64,000 nt of DNA from JABCZS01 sp041660525 (GCA_041660525.1 JBAZWD010000010.1:1-64000); one strand, 5' to 3'; shown: positions 1 through 7,980, numbered from the stretch's first letter. The notes: generated by a model from the letters alone, not told the origin. Numbers and translations: made by a program.

Positions 1-318
1 CTGTTGTCTTGCAGATCTCTCAAATACCTCAAGCCGTTCATTGAGATAAGCCTCATGAATTTCTGATTGTAAATATAATACTTTGAGCGGCCTTTGAAAT
101 CGCTTGCCTAAAAATACATCGCCGCTTGCTGCGCGCAGTGCCATTTCCAAAAATAAATCAGATTTACCTACTTTGGGCGCACCTGCAATTAACACACGAT
201 AACCTTGCGCAATAACGCGGTGATCCCAATACGATTCTGGTAGATGAAAATGACTTGATCTTAGATCCTCTCGATTTAGGATAGCGGAAGTCTCACAATT
301 CTTTGAGTCTGATTTCAT
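1..318 (-). CDS. RepA-like AAA ATPase (partial)
   Basis: This is the N-terminal part (106 codons) of a P-loop ATPase that runs off the left edge. The Walker A motif GAPKVGKS is visible at about residues 46-53. The following stretch (LFLEMALRAASGDVFLG, then VLYLQSE) is typical of RepA/DnaB-like hexameric ATPases found on plasmids and integrative elements. It is divergent from the excisionase-like gene at 525, which suits a replication or control protein of element A. The ATG at 316-318 is the only good start visible. The catalytic core beyond Walker A is outside the window, so the exact role (replicative helicase or regulator) stays open. Confidence 0.75.
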   Translation of the reverse strand, partial: MKSDSKNCETSAILNREDLRSSHFHLPESYWDHRVIAQGYRVLIAGAPKVGKSDLFLEMALRAASGDVFLGKRFQRPLKVLYLQSEIHEAYLNERLEVFERSARQQ

Positions 319-383
319 TGTATTCACTTTAAGTATCTGTTGCCAAAACACTACAATAGCCCCTAAGAGTATTCAATAAACAC

Positions 384-504
384 ATCGAAAATAATTTAAA
401 TCTGAATCACTTTTAACAATTAAACATGTTTTGCATTCAGATATGAATCAATTCAGGCGTTTTTGTTGAAAAATTTTTGTAAAAATTTATCATCGAAAAT
501 AATT
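384..504. promoter_or_regulatory. Divergent control region with 13-bp direct repeats
   Basis: Between the partial ATPase gene and the excisionase-like gene, ATCGAAAATAATT occurs at 384-396 and again at 492-504. The rest is very AT-rich. Paired repeats flanking a divergent promoter suggest an operator for the excisionase-like HTH protein, but no binding is shown. Confidence 0.35.
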
Positions 505-524
505 CAATTTTAAACTGAAAAAAA

Positions 525-833
525 ATGCAAACATTCAATTTGGATGAAGCAGCGAAATATTTAAAAATCCATCCCCGCACCTTGCAATACCGTGCAAAGC
601 AAGGAATTATTCCTGGTGGCCGCATTGGTAGACGCTGGGTATTTCTTGAAGCCGACCTTGCTGATTACATCAGAAAAAGTTATCCTGTCTGTGGAGAGGG
701 ACTGGTAGGCTTCCATAATAAGGAGGCAATACGATGTCTATCTACAAACGTGGAAACATGTACTGGACAAACTTCACAACGCCCAACGGACAGCGGATAT
801 TTCGCTCTACTGGGACTGCGGACAAAAGACTAG
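525..833 (+). CDS. Excisionase-like HTH protein (element A)
   Basis: This is a 102-residue protein with a MerR/excisionase-type winged helix in residues 1-55 (LDEAAKYLKIHPRTLQ, then the wing GGRIGRRWVF). Such proteins direct excision by the partner integrase and often regulate it. The last 100 bases overlap the integrase gene in a different frame. The copy at 7981 has the same length and the same overlap, so the overlap is a retained feature. No Shine-Dalgarno sequence precedes the ATG. Function is inferred from the fold and position. Confidence 0.75.
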   Translation: MQTFNLDEAAKYLKIHPRTLQYRAKQGIIPGGRIGRRWVFLEADLADYIRKSYPVCGEGLVGFHNKEAIRCLSTNVETCTGQTSQRPTDSGYFALLGLRTKD

Positions 834-1747
834 CACAAGAATTTCACGACAAGCTTAAAACGGAAATGTGGCGAATTGTCAATTTAGGCGAAAAACCTAA
901 GCATTTATGGCAAGCTGCTGCTGAACGTTGGTTAAGGGAGATGTGCCATAAACGGACTATAGAGGAAGATAAGCGCTTTTTACGCTGGTATCATAATTAT
1001 CTTTATAATATGCCTTTAGTCAATATTGATAAAGAGCTCATTAATAAGCTGATTGAAATACGCCTACGTGAAGGAGCTACAAATGCAACAGTCAATAGAT
1101 ATTTCACATTATTACGCGCGGTGTTAAATCGTGCAAAAAATGAATGGGAATGGATTGATCAGGTTCCTAAAATTAGACGGCTTAGTGAGCCGCCTGCTCG
1201 TGATAGGATCCTATCCCAAGAAGAAATGGAAAGACTATTTGCTGAACTTCCTGAACATACCCACGACATGTGTATCTTTGCATTATCAACAGGGTTAAGG
1301 GCATCTAATGTCGCAGGTATGAAATGGTCAAAGATCAATCTTAAGCAAAAAATTGCTTGGGTAAGTGCTTTGAATGCAAAAGCTGGAAAGCCAATTGGCG
1401 TTCCTCTGAATGAAGATGCAATGGCCGTGCTTGCACGACAAAAAGGCAAACATGGTACATATGTTTTCACCTATCAGGGTAAACCAGTTAAATATCCTAG
1501 AGCTTCTTGGGATAATGCATTAAAACGTGCAGGGATCGAAGACTTTAAATGGCACGATCTTCGGCATACATGGGCAACTCGACATGCGGTTGAAGGCACA
1601 CCTTTACAAGCGCTCAAAAAGTTGGGCGGTTGGTCAAGCTGGAAATCCATGGAAAGGTATATTCATTTATGCGTAAAAGATATAGAAGAGTACACAGAAA
1701 ACGTCGAGTTTTCTAAGTCAGCTGAAAAACAGGTTACAATTTCGTGA
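734..1747 (+). CDS. int: Tyrosine-type site-specific integrase (element A)
   Basis: This 337-residue tyrosine recombinase integrates and excises element A at a tRNA-Ser gene. The N-terminal part (about 1-60) is AP2-like, a SAM-like core-binding domain follows (about 60-150), and the catalytic domain carries R189, K219, H274, R277, W300 and the nucleophile Y309. The start is fixed by a strong AAGGAGG seven bases upstream. It lies about 80 bp from the attachment site at 1826, as expected for this family. It is closely similar over its whole length to the integrase at 8190. Confidence 0.95.
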   Translation: MSIYKRGNMYWTNFTTPNGQRIFRSTGTADKRLAQEFHDKLKTEMWRIVNLGEKPKHLWQAAAERWLREMCHKRTIEEDKRFLRWYHNYLYNMPLVNIDKELINKLIEIRLREGATNATVNRYFTLLRAVLNRAKNEWEWIDQVPKIRRLSEPPARDRILSQEEMERLFAELPEHTHDMCIFALSTGLRASNVAGMKWSKINLKQKIAWVSALNAKAGKPIGVPLNEDAMAVLARQKGKHGTYVFTYQGKPVKYPRASWDNALKRAGIEDFKWHDLRHTWATRHAVEGTPLQALKKLGGWSSWKSMERYIHLCVKDIEEYTENVEFSKSAEKQVTIS

Positions 1748-2107
1748 CAGTGTGCTTTTTGGGGATTTATTTGTTACTTTGGGCTAGTTAACCGGAACCG
1801 AATAACTTTTTGATTTTATTAAGACTTTCGGAGAGACAGGGATTCGAACCCTGGGAAGTAGAGTATACTTCAACGGTTTTCAAGACTTGGGATGGCGAAT
1901 AGAGTTCTATATAAATCAATGCCTTGCGGTCTTTCTTCATCTGTTAAAACTGCCTCAAACTGTCTTAAAACGCCATATAGAGCCGTGTTTTGACACAAAT
2001 TTGGCACAATCAAATTTCTACAGATTTGGCTATATAGTGTAACATACTCCATCAGAATGATTAAATTACATATAATTCACGTAAAATCAACATGTTATAG
2101 CATTTGA
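1748..2107. other. Element A/B junction, no gene
   Basis: This 360-bp stretch holds the attachment site (1826-1886) and, to its right, sequence that recurs in diverged form after the second site (about 9345-9480). Near 1990-2011 the string GACACAAATTTGGCACAAT resembles repeats near 9190 and 9450. These are candidate arm-type binding sites for the integrases. No convincing gene was seen. Confidence 0.5.
1826..1886 (-). repeat. Attachment site: 3' half of tRNA-Ser(UGA)
   Basis: Read on the minus strand, this 61-bp sequence is the 3' part of a class II tRNA: anticodon loop CTTGAAA (anticodon UGA), a long variable arm, the T-arm GGTTCGAATCC and the acceptor strand CTCTCCGA. The 5' half is absent, so it is not a functional tRNA gene. 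An identical copy lies at 9284-9344. Tyrosine integrases commonly use the 3' end of tRNA genes as att sites. This copy is therefore the junction between elements A and B. Confidence 0.88.
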
Positions 2108-2139
2108 TTGTCAGATAAATATATGTTATTATCTGACAA
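2108..2139. promoter_or_regulatory. Inverted repeat operator upstream of AbiEi-like gene
   Basis: Perfect 11-bp arms TTGTCAGATAA and TTATCTGACAA are separated by 10 bp and end 15 bp before the ATG at 2155. AbiEi-type antitoxins are known to bind inverted repeats ahead of their own operon, so autorepression here is a reasonable inference. Confidence 0.6.
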
Positions 2140-2154
2140 TAAGAGGAAGATTTT

Positions 2155-2757
2155 ATGTCATCTATAACCGCTCAAATTACAAATAGAATTAAGCGCAAAA
2201 AGCCCGGCTGGGTTTTTTCACCTAAGGACTTTTTGGATGTCGGCACGCGTGCAGCTGTGGATCAAGTGCTCTCTAGGCTGGTTAAACAAAACATGATCCG
2301 CCGTCTGGATCGTGGGATTTATGATTATCCGAAACAAAGTAAATTACTGGGAACGCTTTCCCCCACACCTGATAATATTGCACGTGCAATGGCATCTGGC
2401 GATCAAATTTTTCCTTCTGGTGCAAGGGCGACAAATATATTGGGCTTATCCACCCAAGTTCCTGCTAAACCATCATATCTGACTAATACAACTGTTCGCA
2501 GAAGGCGCGTAGCTGGGTATACTATTCAATTAAAACGCGCGCGCGTAGCATTGCTGAGCAATGTACCTTATCATGCTAATTTAGCTTTGCAGGCGCTTTC
2601 CTATCTTGGCAGGAATAATATTGATAATAAAATTATCAATCGCTGCGCACTCGTACTATCGGATAAGGATTTAGCGGGACTGCATCAAGCAATGGGACAT
2701 ATTCCTGGTTGGATGGCGGATACGATTCATAAAATTCTGGATATAAAAAATGGATAA
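2155..2757 (+). CDS. AbiEi-like antitoxin (DUF6088 family)
   Basis: This 200-residue protein has an N-terminal winged-helix part (about 1-65) followed by the conserved stretch found in DUF6088/AbiEi antitoxins (RRLDRGIYDYPK, then the SGARATNILGLSTQVP region). The family forms type IV toxin-antitoxin systems with AbiEii nucleotidyltransferases. AGAGGAAG gives a good ribosome binding site. The stop overlaps the start of the next reading frame, as in intact abiE operons, but that toxin gene is cut to 54 codons. The antitoxin may now act only as a repressor, or as an anti-addiction module against other copies. Confidence 0.8.
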   Translation: MSSITAQITNRIKRKKPGWVFSPKDFLDVGTRAAVDQVLSRLVKQNMIRRLDRGIYDYPKQSKLLGTLSPTPDNIARAMASGDQIFPSGARATNILGLSTQVPAKPSYLTNTTVRRRRVAGYTIQLKRARVALLSNVPYHANLALQALSYLGRNNIDNKIINRCALVLSDKDLAGLHQAMGHIPGWMADTIHKILDIKNG

Positions 2758-2914
2758 ATTTATTGTATTATCTGATGAAGAAAAAAGAGAAGTGTTTCAA
2801 GAGGCAGCGAAGAGGCAAAGTCTTGTCGATGATATCGCTATGCCAGAAGCTGCAGATATTGAATTTGAAACAACAAAGTTAAAAATACCATTTTTTTGCA
2901 ATTTGAAATTTTAA
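2750..2914 (+). pseudogene. Truncated AbiEii-like toxin remnant
   Basis: The start overlaps the antitoxin stop. The first 22 codons (MDKFIVLSDEEKREVFQEAA) read like the N-terminus of AbiEii nucleotidyltransferase toxins. The frame closes after 54 codons, while family members are near 300 residues, and no nucleotidyltransferase motif is present. The tail does not continue the family pattern. I read it as a deleted toxin gene. The alternative is an unrelated small protein. Confidence 0.6.
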
Positions 2915-2982
2915 ATATACTTCCTTGCTACCAGTAGTACCGTGATTACATTTCAACCAGTGAGAATTTTCATCAGCAGGTT

Positions 2983-3468
2983 TCATGCACCAGTAATAAC
3001 GTTAGTAAAATATCCACATAATCCCAGGACTATACCTAAAACAATAAAGATGAAAGAAATTAATCCCAACCTTGGCAGGTATGAACCACCCTCTCGAAGT
3101 GAGCTAAAATGCTCGATTTGATCAAATGAAATTTTATTATTAATGAAATCATTGTGGTCTCTTACAAATCTCATTAAATGTTTATGTAATACATCGCAAT
3201 CGTACCCAACTAAAAAAGTTACCATCACTAGTCCACACAAAAACATGATCAATGAACCCGTTAAACAAAATAAGCCTGAAATTTTTGATGTACTAGAAAT
3301 ATAAGCTAAAACAGTTACCACTCCACCTGAACTTAGGAGCAATAAAACCTTTATCACTCTTTCTACAGAGCTAGAATACATATCACGAACATGTTCTATA
3401 TGCCTAGTTATATTATCCATGGCATGTTCACGCGTTGGTTGATCAATTTCGCTTATTTTTTCACTCAT
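2983..3468 (-). CDS. Four-helix membrane protein, unknown
   Basis: This is a 161-residue protein of no recognised family. An N-terminal amphipathic stretch (about 1-38) is followed by hydrophobic segments at about 40-58, 64-90 and 130-158. A charged part between them (about 92-128) probably lies in the cytoplasm. It is likely an inner-membrane protein. It stands alone between the AbiE remnant and the ParDE-like pair, so context suggests only that it is cargo of element B. Confidence 0.6.
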   Translation of the reverse strand: MSEKISEIDQPTREHAMDNITRHIEHVRDMYSSSVERVIKVLLLLSSGGVVTVLAYISSTSKISGLFCLTGSLIMFLCGLVMVTFLVGYDCDVLHKHLMRFVRDHNDFINNKISFDQIEHFSSLREGGSYLPRLGLISFIFIVLGIVLGLCGYFTNVITGA

Positions 3469-3509
3469 TTGTTTCTTCTTCCTTAAAATTGTATATGCCT
3501 ACAATTTTA

Positions 3510-3806
3510 CTATTTTTTTTGATTTTTTAACCCTGGCCACTTACGCGCACCATGAGTAACGCGCAGGATATTAACAACATCGCCAATTATCCGATAAGCA
3601 ACAAGATAAGGTGTGCGTATAATAATTAATTCTCTAGTGCCGTTTACGCGCCCAATACGTCCCAATTGCGGGTGATCTTCTAATAAACTAATCTGTCCCT
3701 TTATTTCATCAAATATTTGATAGGCAGCCTGGGGATTTTCGGCCGCGATGTACTGCACAATTTCTAACAAATCTTGTTCGGCAATTAATTGCCATTCAAT
3801 TTTCAT
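3510..3806 (-). CDS. ParE/RelE-superfamily toxin
   Basis: This 98-residue protein has the ParE pattern: an N-terminal helix pair (EQDLLEIVQYIAAENPQAA), then LEDHPQLGRIGRVNGTRELII and a C-terminal strand YLVAYRI. ParE toxins poison DNA gyrase and RelE members cleave mRNA; the sequence alone favours ParE. The start overlaps the end of the antitoxin gene by 4 bases, giving the usual antitoxin-toxin order and translational coupling. It probably stabilises element B. Confidence 0.9.
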   Translation of the reverse strand: MKIEWQLIAEQDLLEIVQYIAAENPQAAYQIFDEIKGQISLLEDHPQLGRIGRVNGTRELIIIRTPYLVAYRIIGDVVNILRVTHGARKWPGLKNQKK

Positions 3807-4102
3807 TCGTTTTTATCACTTAATAATTTATCCAAAAGTGCATGCGCTTGTTTCATAACTGCTTCGTGTGATTTAGCAGGACGTTTATCATCAAGTGCTA
3901 CTTGGACTTGTTCTTTTAACCAAGCATCATACCCTGCTTCAGGTTGTTGATGCTCATTCACATAAGCACGCATAAAGTCACGCAGTACTTGTGCAGCAGG
4001 ACGATCGACTTTTTCCGTTGCCTCTTGAAAAGCGATTTTCAAATCAGCAGGAACTCGGAAATTAAAATGTTCTTCTTTGGGGTGCATGCTTGTGCGGGCC
4101 AT
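3803..4102 (-). CDS. RHH antitoxin partner of ParE-like toxin
   Basis: This 99-residue protein has a ribbon-helix-helix-like N-terminus (EEHFNFRVPADLKIAFQEATEKVDRPAAQ) and a charged C-terminal tail expected to wrap the toxin. AAGGAG precedes the ATG. A perfect 8-bp inverted repeat lies 35 bp upstream and is probably the autoregulatory operator. It overlaps the toxin gene by 4 bases. Members of this group are often annotated RelB/DinJ or ParD; which subfamily applies is unclear. Confidence 0.85.
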   Translation of the reverse strand: MARTSMHPKEEHFNFRVPADLKIAFQEATEKVDRPAAQVLRDFMRAYVNEHQQPEAGYDAWLKEQVQVALDDKRPAKSHEAVMKQAHALLDKLLSDKNE

Positions 4103-4136
4103 ATTTGTGCTCCTTGGTTAAGTCATATATTGTATT

Positions 4137-4154
4137 ATAATGTAGTTACATTAT
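4137..4154. promoter_or_regulatory. Operator palindrome of the ParDE-like operon
   Basis: ATAATGTA and TACATTAT form perfect 8-bp arms with a 2-bp spacer, 35 bp before the antitoxin start. RHH antitoxins bind such short palindromes over their own promoter. The assignment is by position and symmetry only. Confidence 0.55.
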
Positions 4155-4557
4155 ATATGCAATATGCAAGTAGCTGGCATGCAGCCAAAAACACCCTATT
4201 TTGTTACAAAATAGCAAAACTATATAAAATTAGCCGCCTACAGGCGCAGCTCCCCCGCTAACAACCCCTCTGGATTAGTAAGTCCAGAGTATGAGCTTTT
4301 GCCTGTATATTGCTTCCTTCAAAATCACATTCATTTAGAATACACGGGTCTTATTCAAGCCTGTGATTCCCGGTTTAACTTTTTAGTTTACTACGCTAAA
4401 AAAGGCGGTTTAATCAAAGTGAGTTGGAACATGATAGTCCTCCTTTATTTGATTAGACACCATTATACTCGTGTTTTTTTCTATGATCACTTCTTTTTAT
4501 AAATTTTATTATGATATACTGCGCTAGATTAATACCTAAACGGAAAATAAAAATAAC
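4155..4557. other. Gene-poor stretch with possible IS remnant
   Basis: About 400 bp carry no convincing gene. A small hairpin CTCTGGA/TCCAGAG lies at 4267-4288. On the minus strand at 4391-4432, an AAAGGAGG ribosome site is followed by an ATG and only 14 codons. This looks like the truncated start of a lost gene, perhaps an IS transposase, but there is too little sequence to identify it. Confidence 0.3.
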
Positions 4558-5199
4558 ATGTCCATTATATATAAAAACATTAAAACCTGGTTTGAATTTT
4601 ACCCGCCTGCATGTGCAACGGTAGAAGGATGGGCAGAGTTCGAAGCGCGTTTTAAATCCAAAGCGCCTATTCGTTATTATCTAAATGAAATCAAAGATTT
4701 TATAGAGTGTAGTATTTTTGGATCAATCGAAAAAGCTATATGGTGGTGTAAATACCGCACAATATACCGCTATCATATTATCAATACGCGCTTAAAACCT
4801 GGTTATCATGAAACGGATGAGCTAATTCTGCATAGTGTATTTGTCTTGTTGCAAGATTTTGTTGAAATTCAATGTGCACATAAATATAGTTTTCTATACC
4901 CCAAACGTGCTAAGGTGCTTTCTTGTAAACGCTCAGGTATTGCTTATTTAAAATGCATGCTCAAAGTCGATGAAAACCAACATTTGAAAGAACCCTATCA
5001 AGCTGTTCTACAGTGTTATCATTATTGGACATGTGAACGTGCACAAAAAATGAAAGCTATTGACGATGCTTGGGAAGCACGCTCAAAGAATGATCTCGAA
5101 GATATGCAAAATATTTTCAACATGGAAAATGAACTACGCGATACAGACAGCGAATACATTTGTCTAATAGCAAAATACCGGCAATACATGTGGACTTAA
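4558..5199 (+). CDS. Phage-like hypothetical protein
   Basis: This 213-residue protein is rich in aromatic residues. Its central part (WWCKYRTIYRYHII, then LKPGYHETDELILHSVF and LLQDFVEIQ) resembles conserved hypothetical proteins seen in tailed-phage genomes. I cannot name a function. No signal peptide or membrane segment is evident. It stands alone on the plus strand in element B, so it is probably phage-derived cargo. Confidence 0.6.
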   Translation: MSIIYKNIKTWFEFYPPACATVEGWAEFEARFKSKAPIRYYLNEIKDFIECSIFGSIEKAIWWCKYRTIYRYHIINTRLKPGYHETDELILHSVFVLLQDFVEIQCAHKYSFLYPKRAKVLSCKRSGIAYLKCMLKVDENQHLKEPYQAVLQCYHYWTCERAQKMKAIDDAWEARSKNDLEDMQNIFNMENELRDTDSEYICLIAKYRQYMWT

Positions 5200-5367
5200 A
5201 GTAACGTGGTCACCCATTAGGCCTGACATCTTAATTCAAAATATCAAGCTTGACCCGTCACCGACATCAGGAAAGCTCGATGATGTAACAGAAGGTATCA
5301 TCATAATAGATACTGATACTTTAGTGTTGGGGAAAGGCTTAAAGTGTGACATCGCAGTGCTGATTTA
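5171..5367 (+). pseudogene. Possible 3' gene fragment
   Basis: Just after the phage-like gene, a start-less open frame reads protein-like for about 55 codons (VTWSPIRPDILIQNIKL, then GKLDDVTEGIIIIDTDT) before a stop. It may be the tail of a deleted gene or a chance open frame. The rest of 5200-5444 holds nothing recognisable. Confidence 0.25.
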
Positions 5368-5444
5368 AGATGCAAGGCTGACTCCATCTCTTTTTTTTTG
5401 CAATCTTATGATTTTTCCGCTACTCATTCTCTAATTTTAAACTT

Positions 5445-6185
5445 CTAATATTTATCTGTTGCTAATACTATGCCATCAGTTAATACAGGCTTATAATCAT
5501 TTCCAAAAATATCTTGGCATAAATTATCAAAAATTTTTCGTGCTTCATCATTTAGTTGCACTGCCTCATTGTATTTTTTTTCTAATGATTCAACTGTACT
5601 ATCTATACCTTCCCGATATCTATATATTTGTTTGTCGATATCATGATCCATACTATCAAGGAACATATCGATCTGATTTATGGTCTTTGCTTTGTTCCAT
5701 TCTGCTGTAGCTTCTAAATATACATGAATCAATTGGTTATACTCATCTACAATTTTGTAGCAATCGCGATATGTCTGCTCAGCAGTAATAAGCATTTGAA
5801 TTATTTGCTCAGTTTGTATAAGAAATTTCTTTTTATAAAATTTTCCATACATTAATATTTTTTCTAAATTTTCTTGTTTAACTCCTAAAAACAATCCGCT
5901 AATAGGTGCCTGCTGCACTCTCTGCTTTTTCTTGACTTTATTAATTATAAAATCAATTTGCCCAAGACTTGCTCGCTCTTTCTTTAACAAGGAAGCTATG
6001 TATTTTGCATTAGTTAATGAGACAGCCTTAACTTCTTTATTTTTCATCCACAATGCTGTAAGAAAAGAAATGCCCGCACCTACAAAAGCGCCAATGAAGC
6101 CAGACAACAAATTTTCCATCATATTACTCAATGTACCCACGTTGCATGTTTGACTAATAAATAATACTATCACTTTAATGTTCAA
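5445..6185 (-). CDS. Membrane-anchored coiled-coil protein, unknown
   Basis: This open frame encodes 246 residues. One or two hydrophobic segments occupy the N-terminal 45 residues, including a glycine-rich helix (LLSGFIGAFVGAGISFLTALW). The rest is a long, mostly helical, charged domain. The start may be the Met at about residue 22 rather than the first codon. No known family was recognised. It follows two minus-strand genes of unknown function (6251-7301), also with membrane segments, and may work with them. Confidence 0.55.
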   Translation of the reverse strand: MNIKVIVLFISQTCNVGTLSNMMENLLSGFIGAFVGAGISFLTALWMKNKEVKAVSLTNAKYIASLLKKERASLGQIDFIINKVKKKQRVQQAPISGLFLGVKQENLEKILMYGKFYKKKFLIQTEQIIQMLITAEQTYRDCYKIVDEYNQLIHVYLEATAEWNKAKTINQIDMFLDSMDHDIDKQIYRYREGIDSTVESLEKKYNEAVQLNDEARKIFDNLCQDIFGNDYKPVLTDGIVLATDKY

Positions 6186-6250
6186 TATTTGTAATTGTTG
6201 CCATGCATATATTCAATCTATTTCATGGGTTTTAGAAAGGATTTTCAATT

Positions 6251-6655
6251 TCAAGTACCAAGTGTTCGGCTACTCGTATCATTACTGGGTCTATACGCTT
6301 CACCTATACTGCTACCGCTACTATTATTCCTTGTTTCTCCATGGTCACTTGCCAATGTTTTTGCGTATGAATCTTGTATCACTTTATGAGAAGAATGTGC
6401 TGCAGCAAGTGCATTTCTATATTCAAGGATTACATCCTTGTAACTTTCTTTTATTTGGATAGAAAAAAATGAGATAACAGTATACAAAAGACCCACTGCT
6501 ATTGAAAGGCAACCTAAAACTCCAACCGCACTCTCCAGCTTTGTATCTAAACTTACTAATAGATAGCCAAACCCTAAGGTAATCAGCAAAACTAATATGG
6601 ATTGTAATTCAACTTTTTGAGCAAGAATTTTAAGAATCTCCATACTATTAACCAA
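6251..6655 (-). CDS. Small two-helix membrane protein, unknown
   Basis: This 134-residue protein has two hydrophobic helices (about 15-35 and 42-66), then a cytoplasm-like tail rich in Ser and Asn. It overlaps the upstream 217-residue gene by 8 bases, which implies translation as a pair. A two-helix membrane protein coupled to a larger soluble partner is a common layout in anti-phage systems, but no family was recognised and the role is unknown. Confidence 0.55.
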   Translation of the reverse strand: MVNSMEILKILAQKVELQSILVLLITLGFGYLLVSLDTKLESAVGVLGCLSIAVGLLYTVISFFSIQIKESYKDVILEYRNALAAAHSSHKVIQDSYAKTLASDHGETRNNSSGSSIGEAYRPSNDTSSRTLGT

Positions 6656-7301
6656 CCAATATATTGTTTACTGTGTCTAAAAATCCCTTTTCAGCAGTCA
6701 AATACTCTCTAAATTCTTTTAGCACTTTTGGCACCTCTTTGGTATCGATTTCCCCACTATGAGAAATATCAATATCAAATAAAACTGCTGAGGTGTTATT
6801 ATCCGTTTTAGTTACCGGTTGCAAGCCTAAAATGACTTTAAAATTTTTATCCAAATTTATCTCAAAATTAATTGAGTTTAATTTAACAGTTTTTATTGTG
6901 ATAATTTTCTCAAAAATTTTGTCTTGATCCACCTTATCATCACACTCGTATATAAAATAATTACGCCACCCAATTCTGCTGACCTTCTCTACGTCCAATA
7001 TTTTAAAAATCTTCTTTGATTCTTGTGTAAAAGTCGTAGCAACCATATCAAGGGAATCAACAACCAAACACCGCAACCAGACCATTTGTGGGCTAACTCT
7101 AATCTCTTCTACCTTATTGGATGGTTTATGAATTCTAAGTTCACCTATAGTCATATTAAAGACCGGTGGCACGTCATCCTTATAATACGTATTAACGATT
7201 TCACCCGCCTTATCTACATACTTATATCCTCTTATTGTATTCACTTGAATAAAAGACTCAGAGCTTTTAAGGTTATTTAATTTTTGAATTATCTTACTCA
7301 T
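6648..7301 (-). CDS. Soluble protein paired with membrane protein, unknown
   Basis: This is a 217-residue protein without signal or membrane segments. It has a beta-rich N-terminal half and a C-terminal part with acidic stretches. Its pattern faintly recalls the sporadically distributed TIGR04255-type proteins, but I cannot confirm this. It is the first gene of a minus-strand cluster (6648-7301, 6251-6655, 5445-6185) and overlaps the next gene by 8 bases. It could be the sensor of a small defence-like module. Confidence 0.5.
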   Translation of the reverse strand: MSKIIQKLNNLKSSESFIQVNTIRGYKYVDKAGEIVNTYYKDDVPPVFNMTIGELRIHKPSNKVEEIRVSPQMVWLRCLVVDSLDMVATTFTQESKKIFKILDVEKVSRIGWRNYFIYECDDKVDQDKIFEKIITIKTVKLNSINFEINLDKNFKVILGLQPVTKTDNNTSAVLFDIDISHSGEIDTKEVPKVLKEFREYLTAEKGFLDTVNNILVG

Positions 7302-7590
7302 GTACCACCATAATACTATGCCATCCTATTCCGTACTGCCCCGTTGTCTGATAGCTTACTATCTTATTCTTCGTCAAATGAAGGAGCTTCATTGTTAAGA
7401 TACTACGCTTTTTTCTTTTCATGAGATGCTCGTAAAAAAAATTGAAGGAATAGACGCAATATATAGTGCCATATTTTTTATATAGACACAATATACAGTG
7501 CATTGCTTCATTAGCATAAATTTTTCGACAAAATATCCAATCTTTTAACTACAAATCCTAATCATTTTAAACCCAACTCATGATCTAGAA
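7302..7590. other. Non-coding flank of the oriT-like segment
   Basis: This AT-rich stretch lies between the unknown cluster and the oriT-like region. One short open frame on the minus strand (7294-7503) lacks any protein-like pattern. It probably contains the promoter of the minus-strand cluster. Confidence 0.35.
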
Positions 7591-7885
7591 ATTTGCGCTC
7601 AAACGCGCCTATAGAAAGCCATAAATACACACACCTGTCGCAACAAGGTTGCTGCGAACTATTTAATCTAATAGACTGATTTTTATAAATAAAATCAATC
7701 TCTCACTAAGTAGCACTGTGATGTCAATTTGATATCTTTTTGGCATCAATTTGACATCATTTAAAAAAAACTGGTGTCACAGTGTGCTTCAATTTGACAT
7801 CACTACTTGAAGTTTATTTTATTTTTCATAATATTAGGCAGCCTACAATGATTGCATCTTAACCCATTAATTGACATCACTTAAA
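7591..7885. other. oriT-like segment of element B
   Basis: This non-coding block matches the candidate oriT of element C at 22351-22585 in order and spacing. It has a nic-like string CGCGCCT/ATAG (7604-7614), then a 26-bp block identical in both (7629-7654) containing the palindrome GCAACaagGTTGC, then iteron-like repeats built on TTTGACATCA. The nic-like string resembles that of R388-type MOBF plasmids (TCT/ATAG). Element B has no relaxase, so this looks like a borrowed transfer origin. Nicking has not been shown. Confidence 0.6.
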
Positions 7886-7980
7886 TAATATTTTTCTGGC
7901 TTTTTAAAAAATTAATTACCTACACAAATCATTTTGTTGTCTCGCAACTGTGACACTTTTCCATCTATCCTAGGCCCAGT

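Noticed and set aside
437..625. Minus-strand open frame over the excisionase start
   Set aside because: It is antisense to a well-supported gene and has no protein-like pattern.
1826..1886. A tRNA-Ser gene on the minus strand
   Set aside because: Only the 3' half is present. The sequence to the right does not complete the D arm and 5' acceptor strand, and the same holds for 9284-9344.
3944..4261. Plus-strand open frame opposite the RHH antitoxin
   Set aside because: Half of it is antisense to the antitoxin gene, and no ribosome site or family pattern was seen.
4299..4502. 67-codon plus-strand open frame
   Set aside because: Composition is not protein-like. The only coding-like signal here is a ribosome site on the other strand.
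6178..6462. Two plus-strand open frames rich in Tyr and Leu
   Set aside because: They are opposite the supported minus-strand membrane protein gene and look like its shadow.
7294..7503. 69-codon minus-strand open frame before the unknown cluster
   Set aside because: No recognisable pattern. It overlaps the start of the 217-residue gene and probably lies in its promoter region.
7710..7885. Iteron repeats read as a plasmid replication origin
   Set aside because: No replication initiator gene is adjacent. The matching block in element C lies before traD/traI, which favours oriT. A replication role is not fully excluded.
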